A program made the translations under genes and the position numbers. From Streptomyces jeddahensis (lineage in GTDB: Bacteria; Actinomycetota; Actinomycetes; Streptomycetales; Streptomycetaceae), in NCBI RefSeq assembly GCF_001642995.1, contig NZ_LOHS01000084.1:124001-188000 (forward strand): DNA of 64,000 nt, read 5' to 3'. The notes beneath the pieces were generated by a model. The model saw nothing but the letters and a program-made list of their open reading frames with translations. It ran no database searches and had not been told where the DNA came from. The stretch's first letter is position 1. Every line of letters starts with the position of its first letter. This document shows positions 7,956 to 16,046 of this stretch, one piece after another.

Positions 7956-8837
7956 TCAGGCAGGCTGTGAGGCTGTCTTTCCGGCCCCCCACCGCCGGGT
8001 GCGGTACGTGCCCGCCAGGCGGCAGGCGGCGTACACGGTGAAGGAGATCGTTGTCACGTAGGGGCTGATGGGGATGCTGCTGCCCAGGGCGAGCAGGATG
8101 CCGCCCTCGATCGAGAGTACGGCGAAGACCACGCTGAGCACTGGCAGCAGCACTGGTGAGGCGGTGATGCGGGCGGCGGCCGCAGCGGGGGTGACGACGA
8201 GGCTGAGGACCAGCAGCGCGCCGACGATCTGCACCGACAGGGCGACCGCGAGTCCGAGCACGATCATGAAGGCGAAGGACAGTGCGCGCACCGGCACGCC
8301 GCGGGCCTCGGCGACGTCGGGGTCGGCGCTGGCGAAGGCCAGGGGGCGCCACATGGCCGCCAGGGCGATCAGTACCAGGGCGGAGGTGCCGAGCAGCCAG
8401 GTCGTCTGCGGGGTGTCGACGGCGACGATCTGCCCGGTGAGGAGGCCGAACTTGTTCGCGGCCCGGCCCTTGTAGAGGGCGAGGAACAGCACGCCGAGTC
8501 CGAGGCCGAACGGCATGATGATGCCGATGACCGAGTTGCGGTCGCGGGCGCGCGCGCCCAGGATCCCGATCGCACCGGCCGCGAGGAGTGAGCCGGCGAT
8601 AGAGCCCGCGACGATGTTCGTCTCCAGCAGCAGTGCCGCCGACGCGCCCGCGAACGACAGTTCACTGATGCCGTGCACCGCGAAGGGCAGGTCGCGCATG
8701 ACGACGAAGACTCCGGCCAGGCCGCCGACGAGGCCTAGCGCGGCGCCGACGATGAGGGAGTTGCGGACCAGTGCCAGGAGTTCGCCGTAGTTGTCGAAGC
8801 TGAAGATCTGTTGCCAGACCCCGTCGGCGAGCGTCAT
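7956..8837 (-). CDS. znuB: Zinc/manganese ABC transporter permease (ZnuB family)
   Basis: 293 residues, mostly membrane-spanning, about eight to nine helices. Family signatures include LVGGLAGVFVVMRDLPFAVHG, the HGISELSFAGA loop that faces the ATPase, and the late LVLSLVVTPAAAAA. It is an ABC-3 metal permease for high-affinity uptake. ATG 8837 overlaps the ATPase stop (8834-8836) in an ATGA. It is the last gene of znuA-znuC-znuB transcribed from 10.7 kb, with a Zur-like box upstream of znuA. Zinc rather than manganese is inferred from the adjacent Zur. Confidence 0.92.
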   Translation of the reverse strand: MTLADGVWQQIFSFDNYGELLALVRNSLIVGAALGLVGGLAGVFVVMRDLPFAVHGISELSFAGASAALLLETNIVAGSIAGSLLAAGAIGILGARARDRNSVIGIIMPFGLGLGVLFLALYKGRAANKFGLLTGQIVAVDTPQTTWLLGTSALVLIALAAMWRPLAFASADPDVAEARGVPVRALSFAFMIVLGLAVALSVQIVGALLVLSLVVTPAAAAARITASPVLLPVLSVVFAVLSIEGGILLALGSSIPISPYVTTISFTVYAACRLAGTYRTRRWGAGKTASQPA

Positions 8838-9706
8838 GGGCGCACTCCGTCCGTCTCGTGGAGTGCGTGGGCTCTGTCGGCGTCGTGGGGGTGGTGCGGC
8901 GGCGCGGCCGTGCCGTCGGGGGCTCCGACGACCACGACGCGGCCGTGGACGCGGACGACGTCGACCTGCGTGCCGTACAGCTGCGACAGCGCATGGGAGG
9001 TCAGGACCTCTTCCGGGGTCCCGACCCGGTGACCGCCCCGCGCCAGATACAGCACCCGGTCCACCAGGCCGAGCACCGGGTTGATCTCGTGCGTCACAAA
9101 GACCACGGCCGTGCCGTGGGAGCGGCGCCGGGCGTCCACCAGTTCGGTGACGGCCTGCTGGTGGTGCAGGTCGAGGGACAGCAGCGGCTCGTCGCACAGC
9201 AGGATGCGCGGGTCGGTCGCCAGGGCTTGTCCGATGCGTACGCGCTGCCGTTCGCCTCCCGACAGCAGCCCGAGGGGGACATCGGCGTACGCCGAGGCCC
9301 CGACCGATGCGAGGATCTCGTCCACCCGGCGGCGGACGGCGCCTGTGCGCACCCGTGGTCCAAAGCGGTGCCCGTCGATCCCGAAGCGCACGAGATCGCG
9401 GGCGCGCACCATCGCCTGTGCGGACAGTTCCGCCTGCTGGGGGACATAGCCGAGGTGCCGGGCGGCGTCGCGCGGAGGCCTGCCGAGGACGGTCAGCTCT
9501 CCGGCGGACAGCGGCTGCCGGCCCAGCAGCGCCCGTACGAAGCTGGTCTTGCCCGCTCCGTTCGGTCCGAGCACGGCCAGGAACTCCCCGGGCCGTACGT
9601 CGAGGTCGAGATCGCGCCACACCACGCGCTCGCCGTAGGACAGGGCGGCCCCGCGCAGACTGATCACCGCCGCGGTGTCGCTGCCGCCCGTACCTGCTCC
9701 GGACAT
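8834..9706 (-). CDS. znuC: Zinc ABC transporter ATP-binding protein (ZnuC family)
   Basis: 290 residues. Walker A is GPNGAGKTSF, the signature [15 protein letters not shown], Walker B RILLCDEPLLSLD and the H-loop VFVTHEINPV. This is a typical metal-importer ATPase plus a C-terminal extension ending in a His/Asp/Ala-rich stretch (HHPHDADRAHALHE), which may bind zinc. The start at ATG 9706 keeps the protein close to family length; ATG 9742, with GAGG nine bases upstream, is an alternative. It sits between the binding protein and permease in one transcript. Confidence 0.92.
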   Translation of the reverse strand: MSGAGTGGSDTAAVISLRGAALSYGERVVWRDLDLDVRPGEFLAVLGPNGAGKTSFVRALLGRQPLSAGELTVLGRPPRDAARHLGYVPQQAELSAQAMVRARDLVRFGIDGHRFGPRVRTGAVRRRVDEILASVGASAYADVPLGLLSGGERQRVRIGQALATDPRILLCDEPLLSLDLHHQQAVTELVDARRRSHGTAVVFVTHEINPVLGLVDRVLYLARGGHRVGTPEEVLTSHALSQLYGTQVDVVRVHGRVVVVGAPDGTAAPPHHPHDADRAHALHETDGVRP

Positions 9707-9753
9707 GGTCCCGCCGTGGCGGGCCCGTGGCACAAAGGCCATGCCGGGCCGCC

Positions 9754-10698
9754 TCACTTGCCCAGCGCGCTCGCGAGCGCGTCGACGTTGGCGGTCATCC
9801 AGCCGAGGTAGTCCTCGCCCTTCGGCAGAGTCTCGGTCACGGGTACGACGGGAATGCCGGCCGCCTTGGCCGCGGCCTCGGCCTTCTCCGTCTGCGGGCC
9901 GGAGGTCTGCTCGTTGTAGACCAGTGCCTTGACCTGCTTGCCGGTGAACAGGCCCAGCGTGGCCTGCAGGGTCTTGGGGGAGACGTCGTCGCCTTCCTCG
10001 ATGGCCTCGCTGAACGCCTCGGGCGTCTTGTTGACCAGACCGCACGCGTCGAGCATGTACAGCGGCACGGGTTCGGTGATGGCCACCGCCTCGCCTTCGT
10101 GGTCCTTCTTGATCTGGGCCTCCTTCGTCTCCAGCGGCTCCAGCTTCGCCTTGAAGGATTCCGCGTTCCCGGTGAAGGCGGCGGCGTCGTCGGGGTCGGC
10201 TTTGCCCAGGGCAGCGGCTATGCGGTCGGCGAGCTTGGCGACGGTGGGGACGTCGTACCAGACGTGCTCGTTGAGTTCGCCGCCCTTCGGGGCGGTCCTG
10301 CCGGACACCTTGACGGCGTTGATCACCTCGGCGGAAGAGCGGCTGCTCTTCAGCATCCGGTCGACGAAGTCGTCGTACCCGCCGCCGTTCTCGATGACGA
10401 CCTTGGCCTTGGACAGCGCCAGCTGGTTCTGGGTGCTGGCCTCGTAGGAGTGGGGGTCCTGGGCGGGATCGCTGATGATCGAGGTGACGTCGACCTTCCC
10501 GGCGCCTATCTGCTTCGCGATGTCGCCGTAGACGTTCGTCGAGGCGACCACCGTGACTGCGGACGAGGAGGCCGGGCTCTGTGAGGTGCTCCCGTCGCTC
10601 CCGCCACTGCCGGAGTTCGATGAGCTGCCACAGCCGGTCAGGAGGACCAGGGCGGCTCCGGTGATGAGCGCCAGGCGCCGGGACGGGAACGTGGGCAT
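9754..10698 (-). CDS. znuA: Zinc ABC transporter substrate-binding lipoprotein (ZnuA/AztC family)
   Basis: 314 residues. Signal peptide with lipobox LLTGC (Cys about residue 19), a Ser/Gly-rich linker, then a cluster A-I solute-binding protein. Likely metal ligands are His in DPHSYEAS and His in NEHVWYDVPT, then E/D in the C lobe. The His-rich loop seen in many ZnuA proteins is absent. ATG 10698 has GGAGG five bases upstream; the frame is open further but without signal. It is the first gene of znuACB, with a Zur-like box at 10776-10794. Confidence 0.93.
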   Translation of the reverse strand: MPTFPSRRLALITGAALVLLTGCGSSSNSGSGGSDGSTSQSPASSSAVTVVASTNVYGDIAKQIGAGKVDVTSIISDPAQDPHSYEASTQNQLALSKAKVVIENGGGYDDFVDRMLKSSRSSAEVINAVKVSGRTAPKGGELNEHVWYDVPTVAKLADRIAAALGKADPDDAAAFTGNAESFKAKLEPLETKEAQIKKDHEGEAVAITEPVPLYMLDACGLVNKTPEAFSEAIEEGDDVSPKTLQATLGLFTGKQVKALVYNEQTSGPQTEKAEAAAKAAGIPVVPVTETLPKGEDYLGWMTANVDALASALGK

Positions 10699-10775
10699 GG
10701 GTCCTCCACGACAGGTGGGAACAGGGGCGTTGACGAGAGCTCGGTGAGCCGGTGCGAGCCGAGCCCGCATCACGC

Positions 10776-10794
10776 TAGATGGAAACGGATGTCA
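10776..10794. promoter_or_regulatory. Zur-like box upstream of znuA
   Basis: TAGATGGAAACGGATGTC is closely related to the box before the Zur gene at 12010-12029 (shared TAGATGGAAAYGRA). The 15-bp core TGGAAACGGATGTCA fits the imperfect A/T-rich TGaaAa-N-TTttCA type of actinobacterial Zur sites. It lies 78-96 bases before the znuA start. Confidence 0.55.
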
Positions 10795-10924
10795 AAAACA
10801 TGACCGAATCCGATCGATGTGACAATCATTGCCAAGGCTTGACGCTATGTGCCGCGGTCGATGACGGCGGTGCGGCTTTTCAGTACCGGCAGGTCCAGGG
10901 CGTGCGCGGTGCGGTCGGGCCTGC

Positions 10925-11012
10925 GCGCGTCACGCCCTCTCGGCGAGCCGGCGGGGGCGCGGCCAAACCGCGGCTCCGCCGCTCCACCCGGCGAAGTGAG
11001 GACGTGACGCGC
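10925..11012. repeat. Widely spaced 10-bp inverted repeat
   Basis: GCGCGTCACG (10925-10934) and CGTGACGCGC (11003-11012) are perfect inverted copies enclosing 68 GC-rich bases. They sit just after the stop of the SCO5389-like gene and before znuA's promoter. It could be a long-stem terminator. No gene lies within. Confidence 0.4.
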
Positions 11013-11022
11013 TCCCGCGGGG

Positions 11023-11415
11023 TCAGCAGTCGCGGAGCTCGGGGGACTGGTTGAGGATCTGGGCGCGCAGGGAGGTGAAGCGGCTGTGGGTCTCGCCGCC
11101 GCGGCCCTCGGGGTGGAATACGGCCACGCGGTGGCAGTTCTGGAAGGCGAGAGCGACGCCGAAGTGCCGTTCCAGGCTGCCGCGGATCGCGTCGCTGGAC
11201 AGTGCCCGCAACAGCTGACCGCGTTCCTTCTCGGAGGGCGGCGGGGTCTGGTTGTCGGCGAACTCGGCGTCGCCGTCCCCTAGTTGGGCGACCAGGCGGG
11301 CGATGAGGTCGTAGGCGTACGGCAGGGACGTGCGGACCGCTTCCATGAAGTCCTCCTCCCGCACCTCGCCGTTCTCGGCTTCGGCGAGCAACTGCGGGGA
11401 GACGTCGAGCGACAT
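11023..11415 (-). CDS. SCO5389-family protein, paralogue in the zinc locus
   Basis: 130 residues. The start MSLDVSPQLL, the middle FADNQTPPP and the end LLNQ-type 'QILNQSPELRDC' match the SCO5389 family of Streptomyces as I recall it, a small soluble protein conserved in the genus but of unknown function. Here it sits between zur and znuACB on the same strand, 78 bases after the zur stop. It is therefore probably part of the zinc response, perhaps a copy expressed under zinc limitation. The ATG is at 11415, and AAGGGCAAGTT precedes it. Confidence 0.8.
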   Translation of the reverse strand: MSLDVSPQLLAEAENGEVREEDFMEAVRTSLPYAYDLIARLVAQLGDGDAEFADNQTPPPSEKERGQLLRALSSDAIRGSLERHFGVALAFQNCHRVAVFHPEGRGGETHSRFTSLRAQILNQSPELRDC

Positions 11416-11493
11416 GAACTTGCCCTTTCCGGTGGTTCTGTGTGGTTTGGTATTGGGGGCGACCCACGCGGGTGGAACGGCGGCGTGCCGCCT

Positions 11494-11961
11494 TCAGTTC
11501 GCGCAGCTACGAGGCTCGCCCCGGTTGTCCTGGTGTGCCGGCTCCCAACGGCACGGCGGCTCTCCTTCTCCCGTGGTGGTGTGGCAGCCGGCGCACAGGC
11601 CGGTGAGTTCGACGGTGTGCTGCACCGCGGCGAACCCGGTCTCGGCGGCGATCCGGTCCGCCCACTGCTCGACGACCTCGGAGTCCACCGGGCGGCTGCT
11701 GCCGCAGCAGCGGCAGATCAGGTAGTGGCGGTGCCCCTCGGCGGGACGCTGACGATAAAGCCGTCCGCCGGCATCATCGCGTACGACGTCCACGCCGCCG
11801 GCCGCCTCCAGCTCGCGCAGCGCGCGGTAGACGGTGGTCAGGCCGATCGACTGGGCGTCTGCGACGAGCCGGGCGTACAACTCCTGGGCCGACACGAAGT
11901 CCTGACAGCTCGCGAGCACACGCATGACCGCCTTCCGCTGCCGGGTCGTGCGGCCGCCCAC
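11494..11961 (-). CDS. zur: Fur-family zinc uptake regulator (Zur)
   Basis: 155 residues. An N-terminal winged helix has TTRQRKAVMRVL and LTTVYRALREL. The dimerisation domain carries GHRHYLICRCCGSSRPVD (His ligands and the first Cys pair) and GLCAGC (second Cys pair), the structural zinc site of Zur/Fur. The C-terminal tail with further His/Cys is longer than usual. With zinc bound it should repress znuACB and itself. GTG 11961 is preceded by GGGGGTGA. A matching Zur-like box lies at 12010-12029. Confidence 0.9.
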   Translation of the reverse strand: MGGRTTRQRKAVMRVLASCQDFVSAQELYARLVADAQSIGLTTVYRALRELEAAGGVDVVRDDAGGRLYRQRPAEGHRHYLICRCCGSSRPVDSEVVEQWADRIAAETGFAAVQHTVELTGLCAGCHTTTGEGEPPCRWEPAHQDNRGEPRSCAN

Positions 11962-12009
11962 GGCAGATCACCCCCGTCAGCGCTCGCCGGTTCGATACAT
12001 GGAACACCG

Positions 12010-12029
12010 TAGATGGAAATGAAATCCAT
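12010..12029. promoter_or_regulatory. Zur-like box upstream of zur
   Basis: The dyad ATGGAAATGAAATCCAT (12013-12029) has arms ATGGA/TCCAT. It shares TAGATGGAAA-G-A with the znuA box at 10776. Its position, about 50-70 bases before the GTG of zur, fits autoregulation. Confidence 0.6.
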
Positions 12030-12133
12030 GTCCATGTATGCGCGCGGGGCGGCGGGGATCATGTGTTGTGGGATTCGGATCCCAGTATTCGGCGTGCGGG
12101 CGTGCGGGCCTGCGGGCGAGCGGCGTGCGCAAG

Positions 12134-12162
12134 CCTGGGCCTGGCGTGGTGCCAGGCCCAGG
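12134..12162. terminator. Perfect 12-bp hairpin after nmtR
   Basis: CCTGGGCCTGGC (12134-12145) pairs with GCCAGGCCCAGG (12151-12162) around a 5-nt loop. It lies 36 bases past the nmtR stop on the minus strand. Confidence 0.75.
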
Positions 12163-12197
12163 GGAGATGTCTGTGTGCGGCGGCGTGATCCCGCTGG

Positions 12198-12584
12198 TCA
12201 GTCGACGGCTGTCGCCGTGACGGCGGTGGCCGGCATGTCGCGCAGGCCCAGGCGCAGGTGTTCCACGTGGTAGAGGGCCTGCTCCAGAAGTTCCGCGACG
12301 TGGTTGTCGTACAGCGCGTAGATGACCGAGCGGCCCCGGCGCTCACCGGTGACCAGGCCGAGGTTGCGCAGCAGGCGCAGCTGGTGGGAGCAGGCGGACT
12401 GCTCCATGCCGACGGCATCGGCGAGTTCGGTCGCCGCGCACGGGCCCTCCTGGAGGCGGGCCAGGATGCGCAGTCGGGATGGGGTCGCCAGGGCCTGGAG
12501 TGTGGCGGCCACGTCGGCGGCGCCCACGGTCTCGAGGCGCTCGCGTGCCGTCGCGGCGGTTCTGGTGTCAGCTCCGTGGCCCAT
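12198..12584 (-). CDS. nmtR: ArsR/SmtB-family nickel/cobalt sensor, NmtR type
   Basis: 128 residues. The winged helix has ATPSRLRILARL, the recognition helix MEQSACSHQLRLLRNLG and a wing RRGRSVIYALYD. Helix alpha-5 reads DNHVAELLEQALYHVEH, giving Asp-x-His-x10-His-x2-His, the metal site spacing of CzrA and NmtR. The N-terminus MGHG matches NmtR of Mycobacterium, where the N-terminal Gly-His takes part in Ni(II) binding as I recall. This fixes the start at ATG 12584 rather than 12593 or farther upstream. It should repress the divergent ATPase until Ni/Co (or Zn) binds. Confidence 0.88.
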   Translation of the reverse strand: MGHGADTRTAATARERLETVGAADVAATLQALATPSRLRILARLQEGPCAATELADAVGMEQSACSHQLRLLRNLGLVTGERRGRSVIYALYDNHVAELLEQALYHVEHLRLGLRDMPATAVTATAVD

Positions 12585-12616
12585 GCCCCTCATTCTACGG
12601 AGCTGGAGCGGCCCGG

Positions 12617-12642
12617 CATGAAGAGATGAATCAGTCTTCATG
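12617..12642. promoter_or_regulatory. ArsR-type operator between nmtR and the P-type ATPase
   Basis: CATGAAGA/TCTTCATG (12617-12624, 12635-12642) form perfect 8-bp arms. Overlapping them, ATGAATCAGTCTTCAT (12626-12641) has the TGAA-N6-TTCA form of SmtB/ArsR operators. It sits in the 144-base divergent gap. Confidence 0.75.
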
Positions 12643-12728
12643 TGTTCCTGTATGGTGGGGGTCGCAGCCGCCGGTGCGGCCGCTTGCCCGTATGCCCTGA
12701 CGTGTCCCTCGTGAAGGACCCGACGCTG

Positions 12729-14735
12729 ATGACCTCCACCCTTACTCCGCCCTCGGCCGGTGTGTCCGCGCATGCGCGTGACGCGGGCGTGCCCCGGCGG
12801 CGCACCCGGATCTTCGCGCTGCCCGAGGTGCGCTGGGCCACCGCGGCCACCGTCTTCTTCCTGCTCGCGCTGCCGTTGCAGCTCACCGACACCCCGGTCT
12901 CGCTGTGGGGGCCGCTGTACGCACTGGCGTACGTCACCGGCGGGTGGGAGCCGGGCTGGGAGGGGCTCAAGGCGCTGAAGGACAAGACGCTGGATGTCGA
13001 CCTGCTGATGGTCGTCGCGGCGCTGGGTGCGGCCGCGATCGGGCAGGTGATGGACGGTGCCCTCCTGATCGTCATCTTCGCGACCTCTGGTGCGCTGGAG
13101 GCGCTGGCCACGGCCCGGACCGCCGACTCCGTGCGCGGACTGCTCGATCTGGCGCCGGCCACGGCCACCCGGCTGGGCAGGGATGGCACCGAACAGACCG
13201 TCCCTGTCGAGGAGCTGGCTGTCGGCGACCTGATCCTCGTACGGCCGGGGGAGCGCGTCGGCGCCGACGGCCGGGTGCTGGACGGGGCCAGCGAGGTGGA
13301 CCAGGCGACCATCACCGGCGAACCGCTCCCGGTGGCGAAGGAACCCGGCGACGAGGTGTTCGCGGGCACCCTCAACGGCACGGGCGCGCTGCGCGTCCAG
13401 GTCGAACGTGACGCCTCCGACTCGGTGATCGCCCGGATCGTACGGATGGTCGAGGAGGCATCGGAGACCAAGGCGCCCACCCAGCTGTTCATCGAGAAGG
13501 TCGAACAGCGCTACTCACTGGGCATGGTGGCGGCGACGCTCGCCGTGTTCGCTGTGCCGCTCGCGTTCGGCGAGGAGCTGACCGAGGCACTGCTGCGGGC
13601 CATGACCTTCATGATCGTGGCATCCCCGTGCGCCGTGGTACTGGCCACGATGCCGCCGCTGCTGTCGGCCATCGCCAACGCAGGACGGCACGGTGTTCTG
13701 GTGAAGTCGGCGGTGGTGATGGAGCGTCTGGGGCAGGTTGACGCGGTCGCGCTGGACAAGACCGGCACGCTGACCGAGGGCGTGCCGCGGGTGGCAGACG
13801 TGCGGCCGCTGCCCTCGTCATGCCTGGGGGAGCGGGAGTTGCTTCGGCTTGCGGCCTCGGCTGAGCACCCCAGCGAGCATCCGCTGGCGCGGGCCATCGT
13901 GGACGCGGCGCGGGAGCGCGGTCTGTCGCTGTCCCCCGCGGAGGACTTCGAATCCACGCCCGGTGTGGGAGTGACCGCCATCGTCGACGGGCGACCCGTC
14001 GCTGTGGGGGCGCCGGGCCGGCTGCTCGACGGAGCGACCGACGCGACGGCCGCACACGCGACAGCCGCACATGCGGCCGCCATCGCCGCCGAGCTGGAGG
14101 AGGGCGGGCGTACCGCCGTCCTGGTCGAAGTCGACGGTATCCCGGTCGGCGTCCTCGGGCTGGCCGACCGGCTGCGTCCGGACGCCGCCGCCACCGTCGC
14201 GTCTCTCACCGCCCTCACCGGCGCCGCGCCCGCGCTGCTGACCGGCGACAACCCGCGCGCTGCCGCACGGCTGGCCTCTGAGGTCGGCATCGGGGACGTA
14301 CGGGCCGGACTGCTGCCGCAGGACAAGGTGAGCGCGGTCAAGGAGTTCGAGGGCGCGGGCCGCAAGGTCCTGGTCGTAGGCGACGGCGTCAACGACGCCC
14401 CGGCGCTGGCCGCCGCCCACACCGGCGTCGCCATGGGCCGGGCCGGCTCCGACCTCGCCCTGGAGACCGCCGACGCGGTGATCGTCCGCGACGAACTCGC
14501 CACGGTGCCCGCCGTGATCGCCCTCTCCCGCCGCGCCCGGCGGCTGGTCGTGCAGAACCTCGTGATCGCAGGGACGTTCATCGCCGCGCTCGTCGTCTGG
14601 GACCTTGCAGGCACATTGCCCCTGCCGCTCGGCGTCGCAGGCCACGAAGGCTCCACCGTCATCGTCGGCCTCAACGGACTGCGGCTGTTGAGGGAAGCGG
14701 CCTGGCAGCGGGCCGCCTCGGAGAGCGGGCGGTGA
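12729..14735 (+). CDS. P1B-4-type heavy-metal-exporting ATPase (CtpD/CtpJ-like)
   Basis: 668 residues. Motifs in order: TGE in the actuator near 195, the intramembrane SPC (ASPCAVVLA) near 298, the phosphorylation site DKTGTLTEG near 343, GDGVNDAPAL near 560 and the late HEGSTVIVGLN near 638. SPC plus HEGxT in the last helices is the P1B-4 group (Co2+, also Ni2+, Fe2+, Zn2+). There is no N-terminal metal-binding domain. It pumps metal out of the cytosol. The start is ATG 12729 with GAAGGA ten bases upstream; GTG 12711 is possible. Pairing with NmtR mirrors the mycobacterial nmtR-ctpJ locus. Confidence 0.92.
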   Translation: MTSTLTPPSAGVSAHARDAGVPRRRTRIFALPEVRWATAATVFFLLALPLQLTDTPVSLWGPLYALAYVTGGWEPGWEGLKALKDKTLDVDLLMVVAALGAAAIGQVMDGALLIVIFATSGALEALATARTADSVRGLLDLAPATATRLGRDGTEQTVPVEELAVGDLILVRPGERVGADGRVLDGASEVDQATITGEPLPVAKEPGDEVFAGTLNGTGALRVQVERDASDSVIARIVRMVEEASETKAPTQLFIEKVEQRYSLGMVAATLAVFAVPLAFGEELTEALLRAMTFMIVASPCAVVLATMPPLLSAIANAGRHGVLVKSAVVMERLGQVDAVALDKTGTLTEGVPRVADVRPLPSSCLGERELLRLAASAEHPSEHPLARAIVDAARERGLSLSPAEDFESTPGVGVTAIVDGRPVAVGAPGRLLDGATDATAAHATAAHAAAIAAELEEGGRTAVLVEVDGIPVGVLGLADRLRPDAAATVASLTALTGAAPALLTGDNPRAAARLASEVGIGDVRAGLLPQDKVSAVKEFEGAGRKVLVVGDGVNDAPALAAAHTGVAMGRAGSDLALETADAVIVRDELATVPAVIALSRRARRLVVQNLVIAGTFIAALVVWDLAGTLPLPLGVAGHEGSTVIVGLNGLRLLREAAWQRAASESGR

Positions 14736-14824
14736 GGCTTCAGCGGCCCTTCCCGCGGCAGGCGGCCGCGTTCCTCGGGCAACGCTGAACCGCCGCCCCA
14801 AGAGTCAGGCTCGCTTGCCGCACT

Positions 14825-14871
14825 GATTCTGACGGCGGGCCCGATTCTGACGGTAAGCCCGATTCTGACGG
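14825..14871 (+). repeat. Three 18-bp tandem repeats
   Basis: GATTCTGACGG recurs at 14825, 14843 and 14861 (period 18, with related spacers GCGGGCCC and TAAGCCC). Two copies of GGGCTGATTGCGG follow at 14878 and 14893. They lie between the P-type ATPase and the DinB gene. Confidence 0.8.
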
Positions 14872-14955
14872 CGGGGCGGGCTGATTGCGGGTGGGCTGAT
14901 TGCGGCGCTTGGGACGGTGCGCTCGATCTGCCGACGTCGGGCAGCGCTCCAGCCC

Positions 14956-14969
14956 TAGTCTGGCCGCCA
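14956..14969 (+). promoter_or_regulatory. Leaderless-type promoter of the DinB gene
   Basis: TAGTCT (14956-14961) is a good -10 and lies seven bases before ATG 14969, the spacing expected when transcription starts at the A of ATG. No ribosome-binding site is present, in agreement. Confidence 0.5.
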
Positions 14970-15745
14970 TGAGCGACAGTGACGTCACCGACCTCCGGGG
15001 CAGGGAGTTCGAGCGCGCAGACATGACGGGGGCGCGGTTCACCACGGTCAGCCTGAAAGGGGCGACGTTCCGGGCATGTGAGCTCCACCAGGTCGTGATG
15101 CGTGGCGTCGAGATGGTCGACGCCACCATCGACGGCGATATCCATGGCCTCGTCATCAACGGGGTTGACGTCGCGCCCTTGGTGGAGGCCGAGCTGGACC
15201 GTCGGCACCCCGACCGACCCAAGTTCCGGACGACCAGCCCCGAGGGGTTCCGGGAGGCCTGGGGCCTCAACGAGCGGCTGTGGGAGTCGACCGTCGCGCG
15301 GGCGCGCCGGCTGCCTCCGGAGATGCTGCACGCGTCGGTCGACGGCGAGTGGTCCTTCATCCAGACCCTGCGCCACCTCGCGTTCGCGACGGAGTCGTGG
15401 GTCGGCCGCTGCATCCTGGGAGATCCCAGCCCGTGGCATCCGCTGTCCCTGCCGTGGGACCAAATGGGCCCGCGGCCGGGAGTGCCGCACGACCGTGACG
15501 CGCGCCCGTCGCTCGACGAGGCGCTCGCCGTACGGCTCGAGGCGATGGCCATGATGCGGCGGGTGGTCGACGGCCTGACCGACGAGCAGCTCGACCGCCG
15601 GACCGAGCCGCTCGTGGGTCCCGGCTGGCCGGACGAGGGCGAGACCTTCCCCGTCCGCGAGTGCCTGCTGGTCGTCCTCAACGCGGAGTGGTGGCACCGC
15701 ATGTACGCCGAACGCGATCTGGCGGTCCTCGAGGAAGGGGACTGA
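14969..15745 (+). CDS. DinB-like protein with N-terminal pentapeptide segment
   Basis: 258 residues. The first 60 show pentapeptide-repeat periodicity (LRGREFERADMTGARF, LKGATF). A four-helix DinB/YfiT-like bundle follows with GEWSFIQTLRHLAFATESWVG and a late NAEWWHRMYAERDL, giving the three His that coordinate metal in this fold. The family includes bacillithiol/mycothiol S-transferases and maleylpyruvate isomerases, so a thiol-dependent role is plausible but not shown. The gene is probably leaderless and is followed after 4 bases by a DUF1905 gene. Confidence 0.82.
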   Translation: MSDSDVTDLRGREFERADMTGARFTTVSLKGATFRACELHQVVMRGVEMVDATIDGDIHGLVINGVDVAPLVEAELDRRHPDRPKFRTTSPEGFREAWGLNERLWESTVARARRLPPEMLHASVDGEWSFIQTLRHLAFATESWVGRCILGDPSPWHPLSLPWDQMGPRPGVPHDRDARPSLDEALAVRLEAMAMMRRVVDGLTDEQLDRRTEPLVGPGWPDEGETFPVRECLLVVLNAEWWHRMYAERDLAVLEEGD

Positions 15746-15749
15746 GCTC

Positions 15750-16046
15750 GTGGAGCCGGAGCTCGTCTTCGCCGGCCAGGTGATCGAATGGCGCGGGCTG
15801 TCGCCGTACTACTTCGTCCCCGTGCCGGACGAGGAGTCCGCCGACCTCCGGGAGGTGGCCGCGATGGCCACGTACGGCTGGGGCATGATCCCGGTCCTCG
15901 CCCGGATCGGCGAGGTCGCCTTCGAGACGTCGCTCTTTCCCAAGGACGGTGGCTACCTGCTGCCGGTCAAGGACGCGGTGCGCAGGCCGCAGGGCCTCTC
16001 GGCAGGAGACGACGTGACCGTCGCGATGACCGTGCGCCTCTCGTGA
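15750..16046 (+). CDS. DUF1905 family protein
   Basis: 98 residues from GTG 15750 with GGAAGGGG upstream, inside the end of the previous gene. The pattern FAGQVIEWRG..YYFVPVPDEES, ..GWGMIPVLARIG and a final DDVTVAMTVRL is the small beta-barrel of DUF1905. It is cotranscribed with the DinB-like gene. Biochemical role unknown. Confidence 0.8.
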   Translation: MEPELVFAGQVIEWRGLSPYYFVPVPDEESADLREVAAMATYGWGMIPVLARIGEVAFETSLFPKDGGYLLPVKDAVRRPQGLSAGDDVTVAMTVRLS

